Assembly: GCA_041476545.1 (NCBI GenBank)
Contig: JBGOTP010000144.1
Location: 1-11,732 of the forward strand
Direction: 5' to 3'
Source: JBGOTP01 sp041476545
Lineage (GTDB): Bacteria > Acidobacteriota > Vicinamibacteria > Vicinamibacterales > CAVVIG01
DNA length: 11,732 nt
The position numbers were made by a program, and so were the translations under genes. Each line of letters opens with the position of its first letter. The stretch's first letter is position 1. The notes under the pieces were generated by a model, which was given only the letters and a program-made list of their open reading frames with translations, was not told the DNA's origin and ran no database searches. Positions 1-6,104 of this stretch are shown here, piece by piece.

Positions 1-15
1 ACGGACCAAGGACAG

Positions 16-1278
16 CTATCCCCCTGCCTCCAGCGGCTGCGCCGCCGCCTTCCGGAAGGAGACGCCGTGTGCCTCGGGGCCGAGCCAGATGACCAGCGTG
101 CCGATGACGAGGACGAGTGTGACGAGCCCGCCCATGGCTTGCGTATACGTGAACATCTCCCCGAGCCTGGCCTCGAGCGTGGGAATGCTCGAGGCGCAGA
201 GGACGCCGAGCTGGTAGGCAAAGCCGGGAAAAAATCCGCGCAGGTGTCCGGGTGACAGCTCGTTGATGTGCGCCGGAATGACGCCCCACGCCCCCTGGAC
301 GAAGAACTGCATCAGGAAGACGCCGACCAGAATCCGGATCGTGCTGTCACCCGACAGCCACAGGGGGACCATGACGAGCGCGCACAGGGTGGCGGTGATC
401 ATGGCGCGGCGCCGGCCCGATCGATCGGAGTAATAGCCGAAGGCCAGACCACCCAGGATGGCGCCGATCATGGACAGCGCGATGACATCGGCCACCTGCG
501 TCTGGCTGAATCCGAAATTCTTCAGCAGCGTCGGATACATGTCTTGCGTGCCGTGCGAGATGAAGTTCATCATCGCCATCAGCAGCACGAGATACAGGAA
601 ACGGCGCCAGTGCACCAGCAGCGACCGCCGGTAGGTGGTCCAGTCGACCCGATGTTCCTCCCACGCCGCCGACTCCTTGACCTTCGATCGAATGAAGAGC
701 GACAGGAGCGCGGGCAGGCCGCCCACGAAGAACATGACGCGCCAGCCGTTGCCCGGATACTGCGCGTTGAAATACGGATAGACCGTCCGGAAGGTCATGG
801 CCGCGATGAGATTGCCGATGGCGTAGCCTTCCTGAAGAAGGCCCGACAGCAGCCCGCGTAACTTCGGCGACGCCGACTCGAGCGCGAGCGATGCGCCGAC
901 GCCCCACTCTCCGCCCATGCCAATGCCGAACAACATGCGCAGGACGAGGAAACTGACATAGCCCGGCGCGAAGCCGGACAGCACCGACACCGTCGCGTAG
1001 AAGATCACGTTCAGCATGAGAGGGATCCGCCGGCCGAAGCGGTCCGCCAGCAGGCCGAAGACGACCGCGCCGATGGGACGCATGGCCAGCGCCAGGGTCA
1101 ACGCCAGTGCAATGTCCGGGCGCTTGCGGCCGAACGACTTCGCCACATCGTCGATGACGAACGTCAGGACGAAGAAGTCGAATGCGTCGAACGTCCAGCC
1201 GAGAAAACCCGCGAGCACGGCGTTGCGCTGGTTGGCGCGCTCGGCCTTCGTCATCAGACCAGTGAGGGTGGCAGGCAT
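16..1278 (-). CDS. MFS transporter, SHS (lactate/sialate-type) carboxylate:H+ symporter-like
   Basis: This 420-residue inner-membrane protein has the twelve-helix layout of the major facilitator superfamily. It carries the classic loop 2-3 motif GLLADRFGRR at residues 75-84 and its second-half counterpart GYYSDRSGRR at 281-290. A sugar-porter-type stretch (RMLFGIGMGGEWGVGASLA) lies at about 114-132. An acidic first helix (WTFDAFDFF, 28-36) and a late GPEAHG (400-405) resemble the SHS family, which includes yeast Jen1 lactate/pyruvate permease and bacterial NanT sialate transporter. Proton-coupled uptake of a small carboxylate is therefore likely, but the substrate cannot be read from sequence. 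The ATG is supported by GAGGA six bases upstream. The gene is transcribed away from the VWA gene and appears monocistronic within the window. Length and helix pattern look complete. No catabolic gene lies beside it to name the substrate. Confidence 0.9.
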   Translation of the reverse strand: MPATLTGLMTKAERANQRNAVLAGFLGWTFDAFDFFVLTFVIDDVAKSFGRKRPDIALALTLALAMRPIGAVVFGLLADRFGRRIPLMLNVIFYATVSVLSGFAPGYVSFLVLRMLFGIGMGGEWGVGASLALESASPKLRGLLSGLLQEGYAIGNLIAAMTFRTVYPYFNAQYPGNGWRVMFFVGGLPALLSLFIRSKVKESAAWEEHRVDWTTYRRSLLVHWRRFLYLVLLMAMMNFISHGTQDMYPTLLKNFGFSQTQVADVIALSMIGAILGGLAFGYYSDRSGRRRAMITATLCALVMVPLWLSGDSTIRILVGVFLMQFFVQGAWGVIPAHINELSPGHLRGFFPGFAYQLGVLCASSIPTLEARLGEMFTYTQAMGGLVTLVLVIGTLVIWLGPEAHGVSFRKAAAQPLEAGG

Positions 1279-1284
1279 GAAGGG

Positions 1285-1289
1285 TCCTC
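1285..1289 (-). promoter_or_regulatory. Shine-Dalgarno GAGGA of the MFS transporter
   Basis: On the minus strand GAGGA lies six bases before the ATG at 1278, which fixes the start of the transporter at residue MPATL and argues against the much longer frame-shifted reading on the same strand. Confidence 0.6.
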
Positions 1290-1307
1290 GACAGTCGTTC
1301 CCGACAG

Positions 1308-1336
1308 ACGATACGGGCGAACGACACCGAACGCAA
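1308..1336 (-). promoter_or_regulatory. Candidate sigma70-like promoter for the MFS transporter
   Basis: On the minus strand TTGCGT (1331-1336) is followed after exactly 17 bases by TATCGT (1308-1313), placing a start of transcription about 22 bases before the ATG, just upstream of the ribosome-binding site. The hexamers match consensus only 3/6 and 4/6, so this rests mainly on spacing and position. Confidence 0.3.
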
Positions 1337-1378
1337 GCGGGTACGTGACTTCCCGCGGGTTGCGATGACGATCGGAGT

Positions 1379-1384
1379 CATAAT
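1379..1384 (+). promoter_or_regulatory. Candidate -10 box CATAAT immediately before the VWA gene
   Basis: CATAAT matches TATAAT in five of six positions and ends six bases before the ATG at 1391. Transcription would start at or next to the start codon, giving a leaderless mRNA. No convincing -35 hexamer is visible. The competing reading is a distant ribosome-binding site, GGAG at 1374-1377, which sits 13 bases from the ATG. Confidence 0.3.
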
Positions 1385-1390
1385 GCCCAC

Positions 1391-2290
1391 ATGAGACCGG
1401 TTTTTCGGGTCCTCGTCCTGCTCTCCGCATCGCTGGCGATCCCAATCGGTCTGTCGGCGCAAAAGAAGCCACAATCCCAGCGCCCGTTTCGGATCTTCGT
1501 GACGGTCATCGATCGGACAGGCGCGCCCGTGCTCGACCTGAGCCCGGACGAGTTCGACGTCACCGAGGGCGGCTCGAAGGTCAGGGTGGTGCGAGCGTCA
1601 CTCGTCAAGGAACCGATGCGCATCGCGCTCCTCGTCGACACGAGCGACGAATCCCAGGGTTCCCTGATTCACATTCGTGGCGGGCTTCGCGCGTTTCTCG
1701 ATGCCATCCCGCCACAGGACGAAATCCTGCTCATGAGCACGGGCGGCCAGGCCCGCGTCCGCGTCGCAACGACACTCGATCGCAGGAAGCTGACCAACGC
1801 CGCAGACGGCCTGTTCGCGGACGGCGGCGCGGCGGTTCTGCTCGACGCGCTGCTGGAGAGCTGGACGCGGTTTCTCCGCGACGCCGAAGACCGCTGGCCG
1901 GTCTTCGTGATGGTAGGGACCAACGGTCCGGACGGCAGCCACACAACGGACTTCCAGTTCGAAGCCTTCATCCGTGATATTCGGGGCTCGGCCGCCAGCG
2001 CCCACGCCATCATGCTGTCATCGTCGCAGTCGTATTCGAAGGGGTTCGCCGCGAGCCTGGACGTCACCGAATACACCGGCGGGCACTACGAAGCGCTGGC
2101 AGCCAGTAGCGCCCTGCCCGCGAGAATGAAGCGGCTCGGCGAGCAAATCGCCGCGCAGCAGAAAGAAATGAGCCGGCGTTACGAAGTGGATTTCATCAGC
2201 CAGTCACGCGACCCGCTGGTGCGGACGCTCGTGACCGTCGCGCGCGACGGCACCCGAGTCGAACTGACCGCCGGACGGCCCATCCAGTAG
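1391..2290 (+). CDS. Secreted VWFA-type domain protein with degenerate MIDAS
   Basis: This 299-residue protein begins with a signal peptide (hydrophobic 5-20, likely cleavage after LSA at 21-23). It then has a short beta domain (FVTVIDRTGAPVLDLSPDEFDVTE, split at about 36-59) typical of the VWFA-related proteins abundant in Acidobacteriota, followed by a von Willebrand A-like fold from about residue 76. The metal-site motif expected as DxSxS reads DTSDES at 83-88, the usual TGGTAL segment reads GGAAVLLDAL at 145-154, and the third-strand Asp is absent (VFVMVGTNG, 171-179). Metal binding is therefore doubtful. The protein probably acts as an exported binding or adhesion module. A C-terminal amphipathic stretch (RMKRLGEQIAAQQKEMSRRYEV, about 245-266) leads to a closing beta segment. 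The gene diverges from the transporter and converges on the TonB receptor, so it appears to be its own unit. Confidence 0.85.
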   Translation: MRPVFRVLVLLSASLAIPIGLSAQKKPQSQRPFRIFVTVIDRTGAPVLDLSPDEFDVTEGGSKVRVVRASLVKEPMRIALLVDTSDESQGSLIHIRGGLRAFLDAIPPQDEILLMSTGGQARVRVATTLDRRKLTNAADGLFADGGAAVLLDALLESWTRFLRDAEDRWPVFVMVGTNGPDGSHTTDFQFEAFIRDIRGSAASAHAIMLSSSQSYSKGFAASLDVTEYTGGHYEALAASSALPARMKRLGEQIAAQQKEMSRRYEVDFISQSRDPLVRTLVTVARDGTRVELTAGRPIQ

Positions 2291-2306
2291 ATCACGCCGG
2301 GAGCGC

Positions 2307-5138
2307 TCAAAAACTGAACCCCAGTCCGACGTCCACCTTGCGCGGGTTGATCACCATCGTCGCCCGCCCGAAGAGCGGCGAGGTCATCGTGCCGTTGTAG
2401 CTGCCATAGTTGGCGTGGTTGGTGATGTTCTGCGCGTTCAACTGGAGCGACATGCGATAGCGCGGCGCCGGCGGGGCGTTGATGACGTTGACCGTGGGAG
2501 CGCCGCCGCCGCCCGCGATAATCTGGATGCCTGGCGGCGCGGACACCGCCGTCTTGCCGAAGCCAATCGTATAAAAGAGGTTGCTGTTCAACGTCCACTG
2601 TCCGCCGCCGCGCGCGTTGTTGCGCGACACGCCGGCCGGACGATCGTTGAAGACGAGATCGCCGTTGTCGTCGTGTCCGCTGCGGATGTTATAGGGCGAT
2701 CCGCTGGCGATGTTCATGTTGAGGTTCGCATTGAGGTTCCGGAGCTGCGAGCTGTTGATGCCGATGTTCACGCGGTGCCGGACGTCTCCATTCGATGGCC
2801 CCCATTCGCCTTCGACCGTGCCGCTCGCCGGCAGGCCGAACACACCGTCGGCGGTGTTGGTACGGTTCCGGCCCAACTGATAGTTGCCATTGATGTTCAG
2901 TCGCCGCCAGTCGAAGCGCCGACTGGTCGTGGCTCGCGCGGCGCCAGGCGGCGGGGGTGGCGCCGGAGCCCGATCGCCACCGTTCAGGAGGACCCCGATT
3001 GGCGCTCCACCTCCCGGGCCGGACACGAGGCCGATCGATCCACCGGATGGCGCCGTCGCTCTCGCCAGACTGACACTGAAATTCGTGTTCAGCGAGTGTT
3101 GGATCGATCGGCCATCAGACACCACCTGGACGATGTTCGCAAACGCCGGATCGAGACGGACGCCGTTGACGGGCGCATTCAGGTTGCTGCCGCGCCACTG
3201 GTTCGATCCGCGCGTATAGGCATAGGTGACGCTCACGCGCACACGCGTGCTGAGGGTCTGGTCGACGCCCGCACTGACGCGCTTGAACGTCGGGAGCTGC
3301 AGATCCTTGCTGAGCACGTAGCGGTCGGTTGGAGGGACCACTCCGATGTTTCCGGGATCGAGGGTAACCGGATCCCACACCGGGTTGACGATGTTCAACT
3401 CGCGCTGTCGGAAGCCGTCCGTCTGGATCGCCCGCTCGTAGGTGCCCGACGACATCCAATCGTAGAACATGCCCGTGCTGGCGCGCAGCGTCGTCCGGCC
3501 GCTGCGGAATGGCGCCCATGTGACGCCGAAGCGGGGGCCCACGTTGAAGTTGTCGTTCACGTGCAGCATCTTCTCGTAGCGCACGCCGGGACTGAGTGTG
3601 AGATTCCGCCGCACGCGAATGTCGTCCTGCAGGTACACGCCGCCCGTTATGTACCCGTATTCGATGTTGGGATCGCCGACCTGTTTCGTGTAGCTTCGCG
3701 GCGTGCCTGCTGTGTACGCATCGAGGCTTTCGAAGGTATAGGTCCCCAGATAGTTCTGCTGGTTGTCCGATCGATACCTGCCGCCGTCCATCGAGATCCC
3801 CGTCCGTACGGAATGGATGCCACGGACGTAGTCCAGGTCGGACGCAAGATTGACCGACCGCGAATGGCGTCCTCCTCTGATTTGCTGACCGCCATCCGTG
3901 AAGGCCTCGGTCACCCTGACCGTCGGCTGCTCGACCACCGAATGCGATGCTGAATCCGACAACCCGAGCTGAATCCGGGTGTTCGTGAAGAAGCGGCGTC
4001 CGAGCGGGCCCGCCTCCTGCGCACGGAGAAAATAGTTGTGGCTCTCGTTCGAATACGCGCGCGACGGCAGATTGTAGTCGCCCGTGCCGATGTTGCTGTT
4101 CTTGAATGTACTCTGGTTGTAGCCGACGCGCAGCGTCTGATCCCGGTTGATGGCGTAATCGAAGAGGCCGGAGATGAAGATATTGTCGCGCGGTGACCTG
4201 AGCTTCAGCGTTTCTGACTGCGTCGCGCCACCCGCCAGCGCCGCATTCACAATCGGCGTGTCGTAGGAATGCTGGCCGCTAGTGGACAGGGAAAAAGAAC
4301 TCCGATCCTTCGCTAGCGACCCGCCGAAGTTCAACCCGTAGTTCTGGATCTGCTCGGGGCCCTTGGTCGGGGTGAAGGGACTGCGTCCGCTCATCGAGCC
4401 GTCGCGCAGCCGGTAGTTCAGGCCGCCGCGCACGGGCCCGACGCCCGGTTGGGTGATGATGTCGATGAACAGGCCGCCGGCGCTGTGGTTTTCCGCGGCA
4501 AACGCGTCGCGCGTGACGTGGATGGATTTAATCTGCGCCTTGGGCGGGAGCGCGGATCCCTCGAAGCTGTCCACGCGGATGACCGCGTCGATGCCGGCGA
4601 TGTCCTGCAGCTGCTGCGCCATGACGTCGGGGTCGTCCGAGAGCGCCGCGATCTGCTCGCGCGTGAGCGCCGACCCGAACGCCTGGCTGCGATCCGCCGC
4701 CGTCACCTGGCGATCGACGCCGACCGTGACGCTGTCCCGGAGTCGTGGCAGCGCCAGGATGATCGCCTGGCGGTTGTCGCCGGCGCGAAGGCGCACGTCT
4801 TTGAGGATGTTGGTCTCGAACCCCTGGAACTCGGCCTGGATGCTGTAGCGGCCTGGCGCCAGCCCCGTGATGGTGGCCAGGCCCTGCGGCGAGGTAACAA
4901 CTGCCGGGATCGTCGCTGCCGCCGGTGCCAAATCGAGCGCGACCACCGTCACCGTGGCCGACGGAATCACTCCCCCGGTTGCATCCACAACCGTGACGAG
5001 CAACCGGGCGACGGCGGCCGGCGCCTGGGGAGCCGGCACCTGCGGTGCGGGCCGGACCTGTGCGCTGACAGGCACCGGGCGCCCCAACACGCAGAGCGAG
5101 AGACCAGCGATCGCCAGAACGGGGCCGAGCCGCATCAT
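2307..5138 (-). CDS. TonB-dependent receptor with N-terminal carboxypeptidase-regulatory-like domain
   Basis: This 943-residue outer-membrane protein starts with a signal peptide (1-26, cleavage near PVSAQ) and a Pro/Ala/Gln linker. Next comes a CarboxypepD_reg-like beta-sandwich (about 45-130, LLVTVVDATGGVIPSATVTV at its start) and a TonB-box-like strand, DSVTVGVD, at 135-142. The plug follows at about 150-235 (LQDIAGIDAVIRVDSFEG; then GGLFIDIITQPG), and the rest is a 22-strand-type barrel ending in the aromatic residue Phe943 (VGLGFSF). This is the Oar/SusC-like receptor type that is heavily expanded in Acidobacteriota. Such receptors import large or scarce ligands across the outer membrane using TonB energy, but the ligand here is unknown. 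A proline run lies near residues 725-735 in a loop. Its ATG overlaps the stop of the upstream LolA-like gene as ATGA, and GAGGTG precedes it. It converges on the VWA gene with only 16 bases between stops, where I see no terminator. Confidence 0.93.
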   Translation of the reverse strand: MMRLGPVLAIAGLSLCVLGRPVPVSAQVRPAPQVPAPQAPAAVARLLVTVVDATGGVIPSATVTVVALDLAPAAATIPAVVTSPQGLATITGLAPGRYSIQAEFQGFETNILKDVRLRAGDNRQAIILALPRLRDSVTVGVDRQVTAADRSQAFGSALTREQIAALSDDPDVMAQQLQDIAGIDAVIRVDSFEGSALPPKAQIKSIHVTRDAFAAENHSAGGLFIDIITQPGVGPVRGGLNYRLRDGSMSGRSPFTPTKGPEQIQNYGLNFGGSLAKDRSSFSLSTSGQHSYDTPIVNAALAGGATQSETLKLRSPRDNIFISGLFDYAINRDQTLRVGYNQSTFKNSNIGTGDYNLPSRAYSNESHNYFLRAQEAGPLGRRFFTNTRIQLGLSDSASHSVVEQPTVRVTEAFTDGGQQIRGGRHSRSVNLASDLDYVRGIHSVRTGISMDGGRYRSDNQQNYLGTYTFESLDAYTAGTPRSYTKQVGDPNIEYGYITGGVYLQDDIRVRRNLTLSPGVRYEKMLHVNDNFNVGPRFGVTWAPFRSGRTTLRASTGMFYDWMSSGTYERAIQTDGFRQRELNIVNPVWDPVTLDPGNIGVVPPTDRYVLSKDLQLPTFKRVSAGVDQTLSTRVRVSVTYAYTRGSNQWRGSNLNAPVNGVRLDPAFANIVQVVSDGRSIQHSLNTNFSVSLARATAPSGGSIGLVSGPGGGAPIGVLLNGGDRAPAPPPPPGAARATTSRRFDWRRLNINGNYQLGRNRTNTADGVFGLPASGTVEGEWGPSNGDVRHRVNIGINSSQLRNLNANLNMNIASGSPYNIRSGHDDNGDLVFNDRPAGVSRNNARGGGQWTLNSNLFYTIGFGKTAVSAPPGIQIIAGGGGAPTVNVINAPPAPRYRMSLQLNAQNITNHANYGSYNGTMTSPLFGRATMVINPRKVDVGLGFSF

Positions 5139-6019
5139 CTGCGCACCTCGAATTTCCTCGGGTCGATCTTCGTGTTGAGCCTGAACCGGTCGAACGTCGT
5201 CTCCTCGACCGTGTCGGCGCCGACCGCGCGTCGGAGCCGGAATGGAAACCGCATCCCGTCGACCTCGCGGTAGTCCGCGTAGTAGATGCGGTTCTCGACC
5301 GGCTTGCCCTGGGCCTGCGTCTGCCAGCTGACCATGATTGGCAGATGGGTTTCCCTATAGACGAAGAAGCGGAGGGCAAAGTTGGGGGCGCCCTTCACGT
5401 CGATGACATCGGCTTTGCCCTGAGGCGCTTCGGCCTGCCCCGTGTACGAGAACGTCAACGGATACGCGCTGAACGAGCTCGCGAACATCCCGAGCGTGAG
5501 GCGCACGAAGTCCTGTTTGACGACGGTGGCTCGCGCGCGCCGCTGCGCCTCGATCTGCGCGGGCCCTGGAGCCGGGGGCCCTCCCGCGCGGGCAGGCATG
5601 ACAGGGACCGCCAGAACGGGCAACTGAATGAGATCGTCGCCGTTGAACCCAATCGTCGTCGGACCGCTCTCGCGCGCGGGCACTTCGTCCCGCCGCGTGT
5701 ACTTGTTCGGCAACTCGCAGAGGATTTCAAATTCGATCGGGACGAGGTTCGCGCCCTGCACCTGTTTCGTGCGCCCGGTCACGACAAAGCTCGTGACCGC
5801 GGCCAGCCGTTTCTCGCCACCAAGCGCCTCGCGCACAGCCGCGAGAACGGGACCCGCGTCAACAACCGGCACTGGCTGTACTGACGGTGCGGAACCTACC
5901 GGACCTCGTGCAGGTACAGGAGCAGCGGGTGCGAACGGGGCCTGCGCACCGGCTACCACGCCGGTCAGGACCAGTCCGGCAATCGTAAGGACGTGTCCGA
6001 AGTGTTCGAATTCGCGCAT
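5135..6019 (-). CDS. Secreted LolA-fold-like (outer-membrane lipoprotein-sorting family) periplasmic protein
   Basis: This is a 294-residue exported protein. Residues 1-27 form a signal peptide (hydrophobic 8-23, cleavage near AGAQA), followed by a Pro/Ala-rich linker to about 52. The mature part opens with a helix (VLAAVREALGGEKRLAAV, 58-75) and continues with strands such as SFVVTGRTKQ (77-86). It ends with YYADYREVDGMRFPFRLRR (246-264), then DRFRLNTKIDPRKFEV (277-292). That ending is the hallmark of LolA/LolB-fold proteins labelled 'outer membrane lipoprotein-sorting protein'. LolA-fold proteins bind acyl chains or other hydrophobic ligands, but no cargo can be assigned here. The start at 6019 is chosen over an in-frame start up to 6502 because it has AAGGGGG four bases upstream and begins a clean signal peptide, while the longer reading runs through the glycosyltransferase gene. 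It is coupled to the TonB receptor downstream, which suggests the two act on the same ligand or envelope process. Confidence 0.8.
   Translation of the reverse strand: MREFEHFGHVLTIAGLVLTGVVAGAQAPFAPAAPVPARGPVGSAPSVQPVPVVDAGPVLAAVREALGGEKRLAAVTSFVVTGRTKQVQGANLVPIEFEILCELPNKYTRRDEVPARESGPTTIGFNGDDLIQLPVLAVPVMPARAGGPPAPGPAQIEAQRRARATVVKQDFVRLTLGMFASSFSAYPLTFSYTGQAEAPQGKADVIDVKGAPNFALRFFVYRETHLPIMVSWQTQAQGKPVENRIYYADYREVDGMRFPFRLRRAVGADTVEETTFDRFRLNTKIDPRKFEVRR
5144..5149 (-). promoter_or_regulatory. Ribosome-binding site GAGGTG inside the LolA-like gene, coupling to the TonB receptor
   Basis: GAGGTG lies five bases before the receptor ATG (5136-5138), within the last codons of the upstream gene. 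With the ATGA overlap at 5135-5138 this is the arrangement expected for termination-reinitiation coupling of the two reading frames. Confidence 0.55.
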
Positions 6020-6023
6020 GAGA

Positions 6024-6030
6024 CCCCCTT
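6024..6030 (-). promoter_or_regulatory. Ribosome-binding site AAGGGGG of the LolA-like gene
   Basis: This purine tract ends four bases before the ATG at 6019 and is the main evidence for starting the LolA-like protein at its signal peptide instead of further upstream. Confidence 0.55.
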
Positions 6031-6036
6031 CGCCGG

Positions 6037-6066
6037 ATTGTCGACGCATCCCCGTTTTGACGTCAA
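6037..6066 (-). promoter_or_regulatory. Candidate promoter and TTGACGTCAA palindrome upstream of the LolA-like/TonB receptor pair
   Basis: On the minus strand TTGACG (6061-6066, five of six to consensus) is followed after 18 bases by GACAAT (6037-6042, four of six). The -35 hexamer is half of a perfect ten-base palindrome TTGACGTCAA at 6057-6066, which could be a repressor operator. The implied transcript would start very close to the ribosome-binding site, so the promoter reading is weak. Read-through from the glycosyltransferase gene is equally possible. Confidence 0.25.
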
Positions 6067-6104
6067 GAGACGCAAATGGTTCCCTGACGAGCGGCCGGGC
6101 GCGT

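Noticed and set aside
347..1474. A 375-codon minus-strand open frame overlapping the transporter in another frame
   Set aside because: It is Arg/Gly/His-rich and lacks membrane segments, while the transporter frame explains the same bases with conserved motifs and a Shine-Dalgarno.
2291..2306. A terminator between the convergent VWA and TonB receptor genes
   Set aside because: The 16-base gap contains no inverted repeat with a T-tract on either strand.
2415..3953. A 512-codon plus-strand open frame
   Set aside because: It lies wholly antisense to the TonB receptor, whose motifs are clear. Its translation is Arg/Asp/His-rich without any recognisable domain, as expected of a GC-rich shadow frame.
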